Notes under the pieces: generated by a model
Told to the model about the DNA's origin: nothing
The model's database searches: none
What the model saw: only the letters and a program-made list of their open reading frames with translations
Program-made: the position numbers and the translations under genes
Source of the DNA: Blastococcus atacamensis
Lineage (GTDB): Bacteria; Actinomycetota; Actinomycetes; Mycobacteriales; Geodermatophilaceae
Length of the DNA stretch: 64,000 bases
NCBI RefSeq assembly: GCF_002938425.1
Contig: NZ_POQU01000009.1
Coordinates: 1 to 64,000, forward strand
Direction: 5' to 3'
Shown here: positions 34,491 through 41,945 of the stretch, piece by piece
Position numbering within the stretch: position 1 is the stretch's first letter
How the letters are laid out: each line of letters starts with the position of its first letter

Positions 34491-35684
34491 TCAGCAGACC
34501 CGCTGCAAACCGTGCGGGAACGTGTGCAGTCGTTCGGCCCCGGCGTCGGTCACCAGGAGCAGCTCGCCGACCTGGACCCCGGACAGGTGGTCGGGCGTGG
34601 AGACGTTGGGCTGCACGACCAGCGTCATGCCGGCCTGGAGCTCAAGGTCGGGCACCGGCTCGAGCGTGCGGCTGCGCGTGCCCAGGACCGGGGGGAGGTA
34701 GCCGCCGCCGAAGCCGTGCACCAGGTCGTCGACGGTCGTGAACCCCCGGTCCTCGACGACCGACGAGGCGTCGACCAGTTCCTGCGCCCGCACACCGGGG
34801 CGGAGGAGCGCGGCGATGGCCTCGAACGCCTCCTGCGCGACGTCGTGCAGCTCGCGGTACAGCGGTTCAGGGTCCGCCCCGACGGTGAACGTCCGCAGCA
34901 GCTGCCCGGGGTAGTCCGGCACGAACGCGGTGCTCAGCTCGAAGGTGACGACGTCGCCCTCGGCGACCCGGCGGCCGGTGGGCCACTGGGACGGCACGCA
35001 ACGGTCCGGATCGGCCATCGAGGTGACCGAGACGTAGTGGATGTGGTTGCTCCCGCCCAGGGGCAGATAGGCCTGCTCGACGGCGGCCACGAGCTCGTGC
35101 TCGGTCACGCCCGGGACCAGGCGGTCGCGCAGGGCCTCCGCGGAGGCATCGGTGAGACGGGCCGCCGTGCGGAGCGCGCCGAGCTCCTCCTCCGACTTGA
35201 CCATGCGCAGCCGCGTGTACGTCGGGTTCAGGTCCACCACCCGCACGCCGGCGGCCTCGAGCCGCCGGTACGCCTGCCACGGCAGCGGGCCCACGACCCC
35301 GAGCGCCGGCGCCGCGGGGCCGCGCTCGCGCAGGACCTCGAGCGCCGGGACCACCGCGGACGCGCCTCCGTAGCGGACCTCGGCGTCCCGGACGAGCCGC
35401 GTCGCAGCCGGCACGTGGTTGAAGAAGGAGACGAACAGGACGTCGCGGTGCCCCGGGCTCACGACCACCGCGGCCTCACGGGTCACCGGCCACTGGGTCA
35501 GCCACGTCACCGCGCCGGCCGAGCGGTTGGCGCCGTACAGCAGCACGGAGTCCACGCCGGCCTCCGCCGCGATCGCCAGGAGGGCCGCACGGCGCCGGGC
35601 CATCTCGTCGCCGCCGAAGCGCCGCAGCTCCGTCTCGTCGACCCTCACCGTCGCCCCATCTCCCGGACAGTCCGCCATTGACAT
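34491..35684 (-). CDS. M24/creatinase-fold protein 1 with degenerate metal site
   Basis: 397 residues: creatinase-type N-domain (1-165) and pita-bread C-domain. The metal ligands of M24 aminopeptidases are mostly gone: first Asp replaced in VVTFELSTAF, second Asp by Gln in PGQLLRTFTVG, first Glu by Gln in LVVQPNV; HGFGGGY and GELLLVT remain. This resembles creatinase, which hydrolyses a C-N bond without metal, rather than a peptidase. First gene of a unit with the binding-fold, MFS and LacI genes. ATG 35684 or 35678; an operator lies 23 bases upstream. Substrate unknown. Confidence 0.8.
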   Translation of the reverse strand: MSMADCPGDGATVRVDETELRRFGGDEMARRRAALLAIAAEAGVDSVLLYGANRSAGAVTWLTQWPVTREAAVVVSPGHRDVLFVSFFNHVPAATRLVRDAEVRYGGASAVVPALEVLRERGPAAPALGVVGPLPWQAYRRLEAAGVRVVDLNPTYTRLRMVKSEEELGALRTAARLTDASAEALRDRLVPGVTEHELVAAVEQAYLPLGGSNHIHYVSVTSMADPDRCVPSQWPTGRRVAEGDVVTFELSTAFVPDYPGQLLRTFTVGADPEPLYRELHDVAQEAFEAIAALLRPGVRAQELVDASSVVEDRGFTTVDDLVHGFGGGYLPPVLGTRSRTLEPVPDLELQAGMTLVVQPNVSTPDHLSGVQVGELLLVTDAGAERLHTFPHGLQRVC

Positions 35685-35720
35685 CGCCGCGGAGCCTGCC
35701 CGAGCATGCACTCGATTGCA
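35678..35720. promoter_or_regulatory. Divergent promoter region and LacI-type operator (site b)
   Basis: TGCACTCGATTGCA at 35707-35720 (one mismatch to a perfect 14-base palindrome), 29 bases after a TTGACA at 35678-35683 for the rightward operon. It lies between the M24-like/lacI unit and the alpha/beta-hydrolase unit, so it can repress both and make lacI autoregulated. Confidence 0.75.
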
Positions 35721-35744
35721 AGCCTCCCGACGGAAGGACGCACG

Positions 35745-36803
35745 ATGGATGCGCGTGTTGCCAGCGCGGTAGCGAACTGGGCACCCCGGTTCACGACGAA
35801 CGGCGTGGCGGTGGCCGATTTCCAGCGGGTCACGTCCGGGCTCGAGTCGTGGTCGGACTGGTGCAGGGCCTGGTCCGACGCGGCCCGGGTGCACGAGGAC
35901 CTGGGCCGGGAGGCCCTGGCGGAGGGACGTACGCGGTCCGCCGGCACGCACCTGTCCACGGCGGCGGTCTACTACCACTTCGGGAAGTTCCTCTTCGTCG
36001 AGTTCCCCGACCAGATGCGCGCTGCGCACGAGCGGGCCGTCGCCTGCCTCACCGACGCGCTGCCGCACCTGGACCCGCCCGGCGAGCGGATCGAGATCCC
36101 GTTCGAGGGCAGCCGCCTGGTGGGCATCCTCCGCCGGCCGCACGGGTCCGGGCCGCACCCCGTCGTCGTCATGGTGCCGGGCCTGGACTCCACCAAGGAG
36201 GAGTTCCGCTCGACCGAGGCGCTGTTCCTCGAGCGGGGGCTGGCCACCTTCTCGGTCGACGGCCCCGGCCAGGGCGAGGCCGAGTACGACCTGCCCATCC
36301 GCGGCGACTGGGAGGTCCCCGGTCACGCGATCGTCGACACGGTGGCCGCCCAGCCCGGGATCGACCCCGACCGGATCGGCGTCTGGGGGGTCAGCCTGGG
36401 CGGCTACTACGCGCCCCGGCTCGCCAGCGGGGTCGACCAGGTCAAGGCGTGCGTGGCCCTGGCGGGGCCCTACAACTTCGGCGAGTGCTGGGACCAGCTG
36501 CCGCCGCTGACCCGGGAGGCGTTCACCGCCCGTTCCTTCGCCGCCGACCAGGAGGAGGGACGCAAGCGCGCGCTCGAGCTGGACCTGTCCCAGGCGGCCG
36601 GACGGATCCGCGTACCGCTGCTGGTGGTGGCCGGCAAGCAGGACCGCCTCATCCCCTGGCAGCACGCCGAGCGGCTGGTGGCCGAGGCCGCCGGACCGAC
36701 CGAGCTGCTCATGCTCGACGACGGCAACCACGGAAACATGAACGTGGCCGCCAAGCACAGGTACAAGACGGCTGACTGGATGGCCCGGCAGCTCGGCTCC
36801 TGA
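35745..36803 (+). CDS. Alpha/beta hydrolase, 2,6-dihydroxypseudooxynicotine hydrolase-like
   Basis: 352 residues: helical cap-like N-terminal region (1-110) then an alpha/beta hydrolase domain. Nucleophile Ser217 in WGVSLGGYYA, acid Asp300 in GKQDRLIP, His329 in DDGNHGNMN; oxyanion region VPGLDSTKEEF. Length, the N-terminal helical domain and the triad spacing recall the carbon-carbon hydrolase of nicotine degradation in Arthrobacter (2,6-dihydroxypseudooxynicotine hydrolase); this is from memory and needs alignment. Relatives also act as esterases. GGAAGGA precedes ATG 35745. Followed after 12 bases by the CMD-like gene. Confidence 0.85.
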   Translation: MDARVASAVANWAPRFTTNGVAVADFQRVTSGLESWSDWCRAWSDAARVHEDLGREALAEGRTRSAGTHLSTAAVYYHFGKFLFVEFPDQMRAAHERAVACLTDALPHLDPPGERIEIPFEGSRLVGILRRPHGSGPHPVVVMVPGLDSTKEEFRSTEALFLERGLATFSVDGPGQGEAEYDLPIRGDWEVPGHAIVDTVAAQPGIDPDRIGVWGVSLGGYYAPRLASGVDQVKACVALAGPYNFGECWDQLPPLTREAFTARSFAADQEEGRKRALELDLSQAAGRIRVPLLVVAGKQDRLIPWQHAERLVAEAAGPTELLMLDDGNHGNMNVAAKHRYKTADWMARQLGS

Positions 36804-36815
36804 GGAGGCACGACG

Positions 36816-37391
36816 ATGGCACGGATCAGCTATGTGGACGTGGACGCCCTCGACGACCCGGAACTGGCCGGGTACCTCGAGGACTCGCGGCGTTTCGGCA
36901 CCCCCCGGCCGGAGAGCCAGAGCATCCGGGCCCACGTGCCCGAGGTCCTCCGGTCGTTCTCCCGCACGTGGGACGGGGTCTTCCGCAACGGCGTCACCGA
37001 CCACCGCATCAAGGAGCTGTGCCGGGTCTTCGTGGCCCGCACGCTGGACTGCGGGTACTGCGCGGGCCAGCGGTCGCACGTGGCCGCGGCCGACGGGCTC
37101 ACCGAGCGCGGGTACGACGACCTCATCGAGTTCCGCACCTCCGACCAGTACACGGACAAGGAGAAGGCGGCGCTGGCCTACGCCGAGGCCATCGCCTGGG
37201 ATCCCGCCATGGCCGACGACGGTCTCTGGGATCGGCTTCACCAGCACTTCTCCGAGCCGGAGATCGTGGAGCTGGGCTACTTCATCGGCGTGACGATGGG
37301 GCAGCAGCGCTGGCTCAAGACCATGCAGGTCAAGCACGGCGAGGTGCCGACCGGCACGACGGCCGGGCTGGCTCCGGGCCTCGTCGGCTGA
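36816..37391 (+). CDS. Carboxymuconolactone decarboxylase/AhpD-like protein
   Basis: 191 residues, all-helical CMD fold. CGYCAGQRSHV (about 75-85) is the AhpD-type CxxC-x3-H active site, preceded by HRIKELCRVFVARTL. AhpD-like members are alkylhydroperoxide reductases; others are decarboxylases or lactone enzymes. GAGGAGGC precedes the ATG. In an operon with the alpha/beta hydrolase, so likely a pathway enzyme or peroxide-detoxifying partner. Confidence 0.85.
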   Translation: MARISYVDVDALDDPELAGYLEDSRRFGTPRPESQSIRAHVPEVLRSFSRTWDGVFRNGVTDHRIKELCRVFVARTLDCGYCAGQRSHVAAADGLTERGYDDLIEFRTSDQYTDKEKAALAYAEAIAWDPAMADDGLWDRLHQHFSEPEIVELGYFIGVTMGQQRWLKTMQVKHGEVPTGTTAGLAPGLVG

Positions 37392-37493
37392 GCGCACGGG
37401 CCGCCCAGGGCACTCACCCCGGGCGGCCCGCAGCGGGCTCGTCCGGATGCGGGTCGCCGAGGGGACGACGCCCCTCGACCGAGCCGCGAGACC

Positions 37494-37534
37494 TTGACAT
37501 CGCCTTCGCCGCAGTTATCGTACAAACGATTGCA
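37494..37534 (+). promoter_or_regulatory. Promoter and LacI-type operator of the dehydrogenase operon (site c)
   Basis: TTGACA (37494-37499), 16 bases, TATCGT (37516-37521), then TACAAACGATTGCA (37521-37534; two mismatches to the palindrome). The operator overlaps the transcription start. Serves the three-gene unit starting at 37560. Confidence 0.75.
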
Positions 37535-37559
37535 GTCCACCACCGGATGGGGTTCCTCG

Positions 37560-38504
37560 ATGACACGCACAGACCTTCCCGAGCTCACCGTCGGGTGGAT
37601 CGGAACCGGCCACATGGGTGCCGCACTGGCCGCCCGCATCGGCCGGGCGGGCATGGACCTCACCGTGTGGAACCGGACGCGGAGCAAGGCCGAGCCGCTG
37701 ATCGACGCCGGCGCCAAGGTCGCCGACGAGCCGGTCGAGCTCGCCGACCGCGACGTCGTCTTCACGATGGTCACGACCTCGGCGGACCTCGAGCAGGTCG
37801 TCGGCCGGCTGCTGAGCGACCCGGCCAAGGCGCCGCGCATCCTCGTCGACTGCTCGACGGTCTCCACCGAGGCCTCGGAGCGGGTGCGGGCCGTGGCCGA
37901 GGAGCGGGGCATCGCCTTCCTCGCCTCGCCGGTGAGCGGCAACGGCAAGGTGGTCTCCGCCGGGAAGCTGAGCCTGGTCAGCAGCGGCCCGCGCGAGGCC
38001 TACGACCAGGTGGAGCCGATCCTCAGCCTGCTCGGCCGTCACGTGACCTACGTGGGCGAGGGCGAGAAGGCCCGGCTGGTGAAGATCTGCCACAACATCA
38101 TGCTGGGCGTGGTCGCCCAGAACATGGCCGAGATCGTCGTGCTGGCGGAGAAGGGCGGAGTGCCCCGGGCCGCCATGCTCGACTTCCTGAACAACAGCGT
38201 GATGGGCTCGATGTTCACGCAGTACAAGTCGCCGGCCTACGTGAACCTGGACTTCACGCCCACGTTCACGCCGGTGCTGCTGCGCAAGGACCTCGACCTC
38301 GGCCTGCGGGCGGGCGACGAGCTCGGCGTCCCGATGCCGGTCACCTCCGCCGCCCGCGAGACGGTCCAGGCGGCGATCGCCCAGGGGCACGTCACCGAGG
38401 ACTTCGCCGTCCTGCTCCAGCTGCAGGCCCGCAACTCGGGCCTCGAGCTGGTCTCCGAGGACGTCGAGGTCGATGACGGCCTCGCCCCGCTCGAGGAGGG
38501 CTGA
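37560..38504 (+). CDS. Beta-hydroxyacid dehydrogenase (3-hydroxyisobutyrate/6PGDH family)
   Basis: 314 residues. NAD(P) motif VGWIGTGHMGAALAARI (10-26), substrate loop ASPVSGNGKVVSAG, catalytic Lys in LVKICHNIMLG, and C-terminal helical domain with KDLDLGLRAG. An Asn-Arg after strand 2 (VWNRTRSK) favours NADP+. The family oxidises beta-hydroxy acids to semialdehydes, which would feed the aldehyde dehydrogenase two genes on. ATG 37560 is 26 bases past the operator; substrate unknown. Confidence 0.88.
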   Translation: MTRTDLPELTVGWIGTGHMGAALAARIGRAGMDLTVWNRTRSKAEPLIDAGAKVADEPVELADRDVVFTMVTTSADLEQVVGRLLSDPAKAPRILVDCSTVSTEASERVRAVAEERGIAFLASPVSGNGKVVSAGKLSLVSSGPREAYDQVEPILSLLGRHVTYVGEGEKARLVKICHNIMLGVVAQNMAEIVVLAEKGGVPRAAMLDFLNNSVMGSMFTQYKSPAYVNLDFTPTFTPVLLRKDLDLGLRAGDELGVPMPVTSAARETVQAAIAQGHVTEDFAVLLQLQARNSGLELVSEDVEVDDGLAPLEEG

Positions 38505-38508
38505 GCGC

Positions 38509-39747
38509 ATGGCCGCACCGCTGGCCGCCCCCGGACACATGGGCGTCGACTACGAGACGCGGGTCGACTTCGCCCGCCTGCGCGACTACCGGCTCGGGCG
38601 GGCCAAGCAGTCCCTGGACGCCAGCGAGTGCGGCGCCTTCCTGCTGTTCGACTTCTACAACATCCGCTACACGACCAGCACCTGGATCGGCGGCGCGCTC
38701 GGCGACAAGATGATCCGCTACGCCTTGCTGGCCCGCGGCAAGGACCCGGTGCTGTGGGACTTCGGCTCGGCGGTCAAGCACCACAAGCTGCACTCCCAGT
38801 GGGTCCCGACCGAGAACTACCGCGCCGGCTTCCTGGGTTTCCGCGGAGCCGTGGCGCCCTCGGTCGGTCTCATGGCCGAGGCGGTGACGGAGATCAAGTC
38901 GATGCTCGTCGAGGCCGGCGTGGCCGACCTGCCCGTCGGCGTCGACATCGTGGAACCGGCATTCCTCTTCGAGATGCAGCGGCAGGGTCTGACGGTCGTC
39001 GACTGCCAGCAGCTCATGCTCGACGCCCGGGTGATCAAGTCGCAGGACGAGATCGTCCTGCTCAACCAGGCGGCGGCCATGGTCGACGGCGTCTACCAGG
39101 ACATCGTCGAGATGCTGAAGCCCGGCATCCGCGAGAACCAGATCGTCGCGCACGCCAACAAGCGCCTGTACGAGATGGGCTCCGACCAGGTCGAGGCGGT
39201 CAACGCCATCTCCGGTGAGCGGTGCAATCCGCACCCGCACAACTTCACCGACCGCCTCATCCGGCCCGGCGACCAGGCGTTCTTCGACATCATCCACTCG
39301 TTCAACGGGTACCGGACCTGCTACTACCGCACGTTCGCCGTGGGCAGCTCCACCCCCGCGCAGCGGGACGCCTACACGAAGGCCCGCGAGTGGATGGACC
39401 GCGGGCTGGCCGGCATCAAGGCCGGTGTGGGCACCGACGAGGTCGCGGCACTGCTGCCGAAGGCCGAGGAGTTCGGGTTCGGCAGCGAGATGGAGGCCTT
39501 CGGGCTGCAGTTCGCCCACGGCCTGGGCCTCGGTCTGCACGAGCGACCGATCATCTCGCGGCTCAACAGCATGAAGGAGCCGGTGGAGCTGCAGGTCGGC
39601 ATGGTCTTCGCGCTGGAGACCTACTGCCCCGCCAGCGACGGCTTCTCCGCGGCGCGGATCGAGGAGGAGGTCGTCGTCACCGCCGACGGCCCCCGCATCC
39701 TCACGCTGTTCCCCGCCCAGGACCTCGTCGTCACCAACCCCTACTGA
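38509..39747 (+). CDS. M24/creatinase-fold protein 2 with partly degenerate metal site
   Basis: 412 residues. N-terminal creatinase-type domain (1-185) and pita-bread domain. First Asp kept (AFFDIIHSF), second replaced by Cys in GYRTCYYRTFAVG, His kept in FAHGLGLGLHERP, Glu kept in FALETY and ARIEEEVVV. Four of five ligands remain, so metal binding is uncertain. Family members include creatinase, ectoine hydrolase and DMSP lyase DddP as well as peptidases. GAGGAGGG precedes ATG 38509; four bases after the previous stop. Confidence 0.82.
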   Translation: MAAPLAAPGHMGVDYETRVDFARLRDYRLGRAKQSLDASECGAFLLFDFYNIRYTTSTWIGGALGDKMIRYALLARGKDPVLWDFGSAVKHHKLHSQWVPTENYRAGFLGFRGAVAPSVGLMAEAVTEIKSMLVEAGVADLPVGVDIVEPAFLFEMQRQGLTVVDCQQLMLDARVIKSQDEIVLLNQAAAMVDGVYQDIVEMLKPGIRENQIVAHANKRLYEMGSDQVEAVNAISGERCNPHPHNFTDRLIRPGDQAFFDIIHSFNGYRTCYYRTFAVGSSTPAQRDAYTKAREWMDRGLAGIKAGVGTDEVAALLPKAEEFGFGSEMEAFGLQFAHGLGLGLHERPIISRLNSMKEPVELQVGMVFALETYCPASDGFSAARIEEEVVVTADGPRILTLFPAQDLVVTNPY

Positions 39748-39760
39748 GAGGGATCTCCGC

Positions 39761-41224
39761 ATGACCGCGCTGGACGACCGCCCCTGGATGTCCACCATCC
39801 CCACCGACCTCTACATCGGGGGGAACTGGCGGCAGGCCGGCCGGCCCGACCCGATCCCGGTCCTCGACCCGGCCACCGAGCAGGTGCTCGTGACGGTCGC
39901 GGACGCCTCCCCCGAGGACGGCATCGCGGCCGTGGACGCCGCCGCCGCGGCGCTGCCCGGTTGGGCCGCCGCCTCACCGCGCCACCGCAGCGACGTCCTC
40001 ATGCGGGCCTTCGCCCTGATGACGGAGCGACGCGAACAGCTGGCCGAGCTGATCGTGCTGGAGAACGGCAAGGCCCTGGCCGACGCGCGGGGCGAGGTGG
40101 CCTACGCCGCCGAGTTCTTCCGCTGGTACGCGGAGGAGGCGGTCCGGGCCGCCGGCACCGTGCAGACCGCACCGGCCGGCACCAACAACATCCTGGTGCT
40201 GCGCCAGCCGATCGGCGTCGCCGTCCTGGTCACCCCGTGGAACTTCCCGGCGGCCATGGCCACGCGCAAGATCGGGCCCGCGCTGGCCGCGGGCTGCACG
40301 GTGGTGCTGAAGCCGGCCACGGAGACGCCACTGACCGCCTTCGCCATCGTCGCCCTCCTCGAGGAGGCCGGCGTGCCGCCGGGCGTCGTCAACTGCGTCA
40401 CCACCCGGAGCGCCGGCAGCGTGGTGAAGGCCATGGTCGACGACCCGCGGGTGCGCAAGCTGTCCTTCACCGGGTCCACGGAGGTGGGCCGCCGCCTGCT
40501 GGCCACGGCAGCGGAGACCGTCGTGAGCTGCAGCATGGAGCTGGGCGGCAACGCGCCCTTCCTGGTGCTCGCCGACGCCGACCTCGACACCGCGGTGGCG
40601 GGGGCGATGCTCGCCAAGATGCGCAACGGCGGCTCGGCCTGCACGGCCGCCAACCGGTTCTACGTGCACGCCAGCATCGAGCGGGAGTTCGCCTCGCGGC
40701 TGTCGGTGGCGATGAGCCGGCTCCGGGTGGGCAACGGGCTGGACGCCGGCGTGGATGTCGGCCCCCTGGTCAACGCCCCCACCCGCGACAAGGTGGCCGA
40801 ACTCGTCACCGGCGCACTCGACGGTGGCGCAGCGGTGCTGTCCGGCGGGTCCGCCCCCGATCGCCCGGGCTTCTTCTACACGCCCACCGTCCTCGGGGAG
40901 GTGCCGGCCGACGCCTCGATCCTGCGGGAGGAGATCTTCGGCCCGGTGGCCCCGGTGGTCCCGTTCGACACCGTCGACGAGGCGATCGCCCTCGCCAACG
41001 ACACCGAGTACGGCCTGGTCTCCTACGTCTACACCGGCGACCTCGCGCAGGGCCTCGCCGTCAGCGAGCGCCTGGACTCCGGCATGGTCGGGCTCAACCG
41101 CGGCGTCGTGTCGGACCCGGCCGCGCCGTTCGGCGGGACCAAGCAGAGCGGTGTGGGGCGCGAGGGCGGGCACGAGGGCATGCTCGAGTACCTGGAGAGC
41201 AAGTACATCGCCGTCGGCTGGTAG
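39761..41224 (+). CDS. NAD(P)-dependent aldehyde dehydrogenase (succinate-semialdehyde DH-like)
   Basis: 487 residues. Motifs: TPWNFPAAMATRKIGPALAA, FTGSTEVGRRLL, general base Glu in MELGGNAPFLV and catalytic Cys in GGSACTAANRFYV. The pattern is closest to the succinate-semialdehyde dehydrogenase group, oxidising a semialdehyde to an acid. GAGAGGGATC precedes ATG 39761. Third gene of the operon; downstream is palindromic repeat copy 2, which may terminate transcription. Confidence 0.92.
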   Translation: MTALDDRPWMSTIPTDLYIGGNWRQAGRPDPIPVLDPATEQVLVTVADASPEDGIAAVDAAAAALPGWAAASPRHRSDVLMRAFALMTERREQLAELIVLENGKALADARGEVAYAAEFFRWYAEEAVRAAGTVQTAPAGTNNILVLRQPIGVAVLVTPWNFPAAMATRKIGPALAAGCTVVLKPATETPLTAFAIVALLEEAGVPPGVVNCVTTRSAGSVVKAMVDDPRVRKLSFTGSTEVGRRLLATAAETVVSCSMELGGNAPFLVLADADLDTAVAGAMLAKMRNGGSACTAANRFYVHASIEREFASRLSVAMSRLRVGNGLDAGVDVGPLVNAPTRDKVAELVTGALDGGAAVLSGGSAPDRPGFFYTPTVLGEVPADASILREEIFGPVAPVVPFDTVDEAIALANDTEYGLVSYVYTGDLAQGLAVSERLDSGMVGLNRGVVSDPAAPFGGTKQSGVGREGGHEGMLEYLESKYIAVGW

Positions 41225-41227
41225 CCG

Positions 41228-41282
41228 GGCCACCCTTCCCCCCACGCCTCGCAAGCTCGGCACGGGCCCCTGAAGGGTGGCC
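41228..41282. repeat. Palindromic repeat element, copy 2 (possible terminator)
   Basis: GGCCACCCTTC (41228-41238) and GAAGGGTGGCC (41272-41282) are a perfect 11-base-pair inverted repeat; the loop holds CCTCGCAAGCTCGG (41247-41260), identical to the core in copy 1. Lies between convergent genes, where it may end both transcripts. Confidence 0.7.
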
Positions 41283-41293
41283 TCTCGGTTCCG

Positions 41294-41800
41294 TCACCCG
41301 GCGAAACGCTCCGGGTGACGGAACCATGCTTTCCCGTCGGGGTAGCTGACCAGTTCGAACTGCATCCCCCACGGCGCGAGGAAGTAGACCCAGCGCTGCC
41401 CCTCGTGGGCTCCCGAGCTCGCCGTCGGCTCCCCCAGCACGCGGACGCCGCGGCTCCGCAGGTAGGCCACCGCGGCATCCAGGTCGTCGACGTAGAGGGC
41501 GACGTGGTGCCCGCCCACGTCGCTGTTGCGCGGCGGGACCGAGGTCTGGTCGGGCGCCTCGTAGTGGAACACCTCGAAGATCGCCTGACCGCCGCACCGG
41601 AAGAACGAGTTCCGCCGCATGACCGCCCGCGGGTGCACGGCGAGGTGCTCGGCCATCCAGTCGCTGTCCTCGTGCACGAACGGACCGAGCGAGTAGAGGT
41701 ACTCGCACCCGAGCACGTCGACGAGGAACTCCGTGGCCTCGTCGAGATCGGGGACGGTGAAACCGATGTGGTCCACACCGGTCAGACCGGGGAGCGCCAT
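41294..41800 (-). CDS. Glyoxalase/VOC (extradiol dioxygenase-like) protein
   Basis: 168 residues made of two beta-alpha-beta-beta-beta units. Metal ligands expected for the VOC fold are visible: His in GVDHIGFTV, Glu in AIFEVFHY, His in GGHHVALYV, Glu in MQFELVSY. It could be a lyase, isomerase or ring-cleavage type dioxygenase of the small VOC class. ATG 41800. Transcribed away from the 2-oxoacid dehydrogenase unit, with operator site d between, so it belongs to the same regulon. Confidence 0.85.
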   Translation of the reverse strand: MALPGLTGVDHIGFTVPDLDEATEFLVDVLGCEYLYSLGPFVHEDSDWMAEHLAVHPRAVMRRNSFFRCGGQAIFEVFHYEAPDQTSVPPRNSDVGGHHVALYVDDLDAAVAYLRSRGVRVLGEPTASSGAHEGQRWVYFLAPWGMQFELVSYPDGKAWFRHPERFAG

Positions 41801-41874
41801 GCGTCCTCCTGGCTCGTCGCAGACGACTGGGAACCCCACCCTGGCACACCACCGGACACCGCGGCGAGAATTTA

Positions 41875-41888
41875 TGCAATCGGTTGTA
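41875..41888. promoter_or_regulatory. LacI-type operator (site d)
   Basis: TGCAATCGGTTGTA, two mismatches to TGCAATCGATTGCA, lies between the VOC gene (minus) and the E1 gene (plus), 57 bases before the E1 ATG and 75 bases from the VOC ATG. A TTTATG sequence overlaps it. Confidence 0.7.
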
Positions 41889-41945
41889 TTCGTCCCTCCG
41901 GCGTGCCACGCTGTCCGGGTCCGACCGACTGCCGATGGGATCGAC

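Noticed and set aside
34491-37397. 968-codon minus-strand extension of the M24-like gene
   Set aside because: Upstream of 35684 it is antisense to the alpha/beta hydrolase and CMD genes, and shows no family resemblance.
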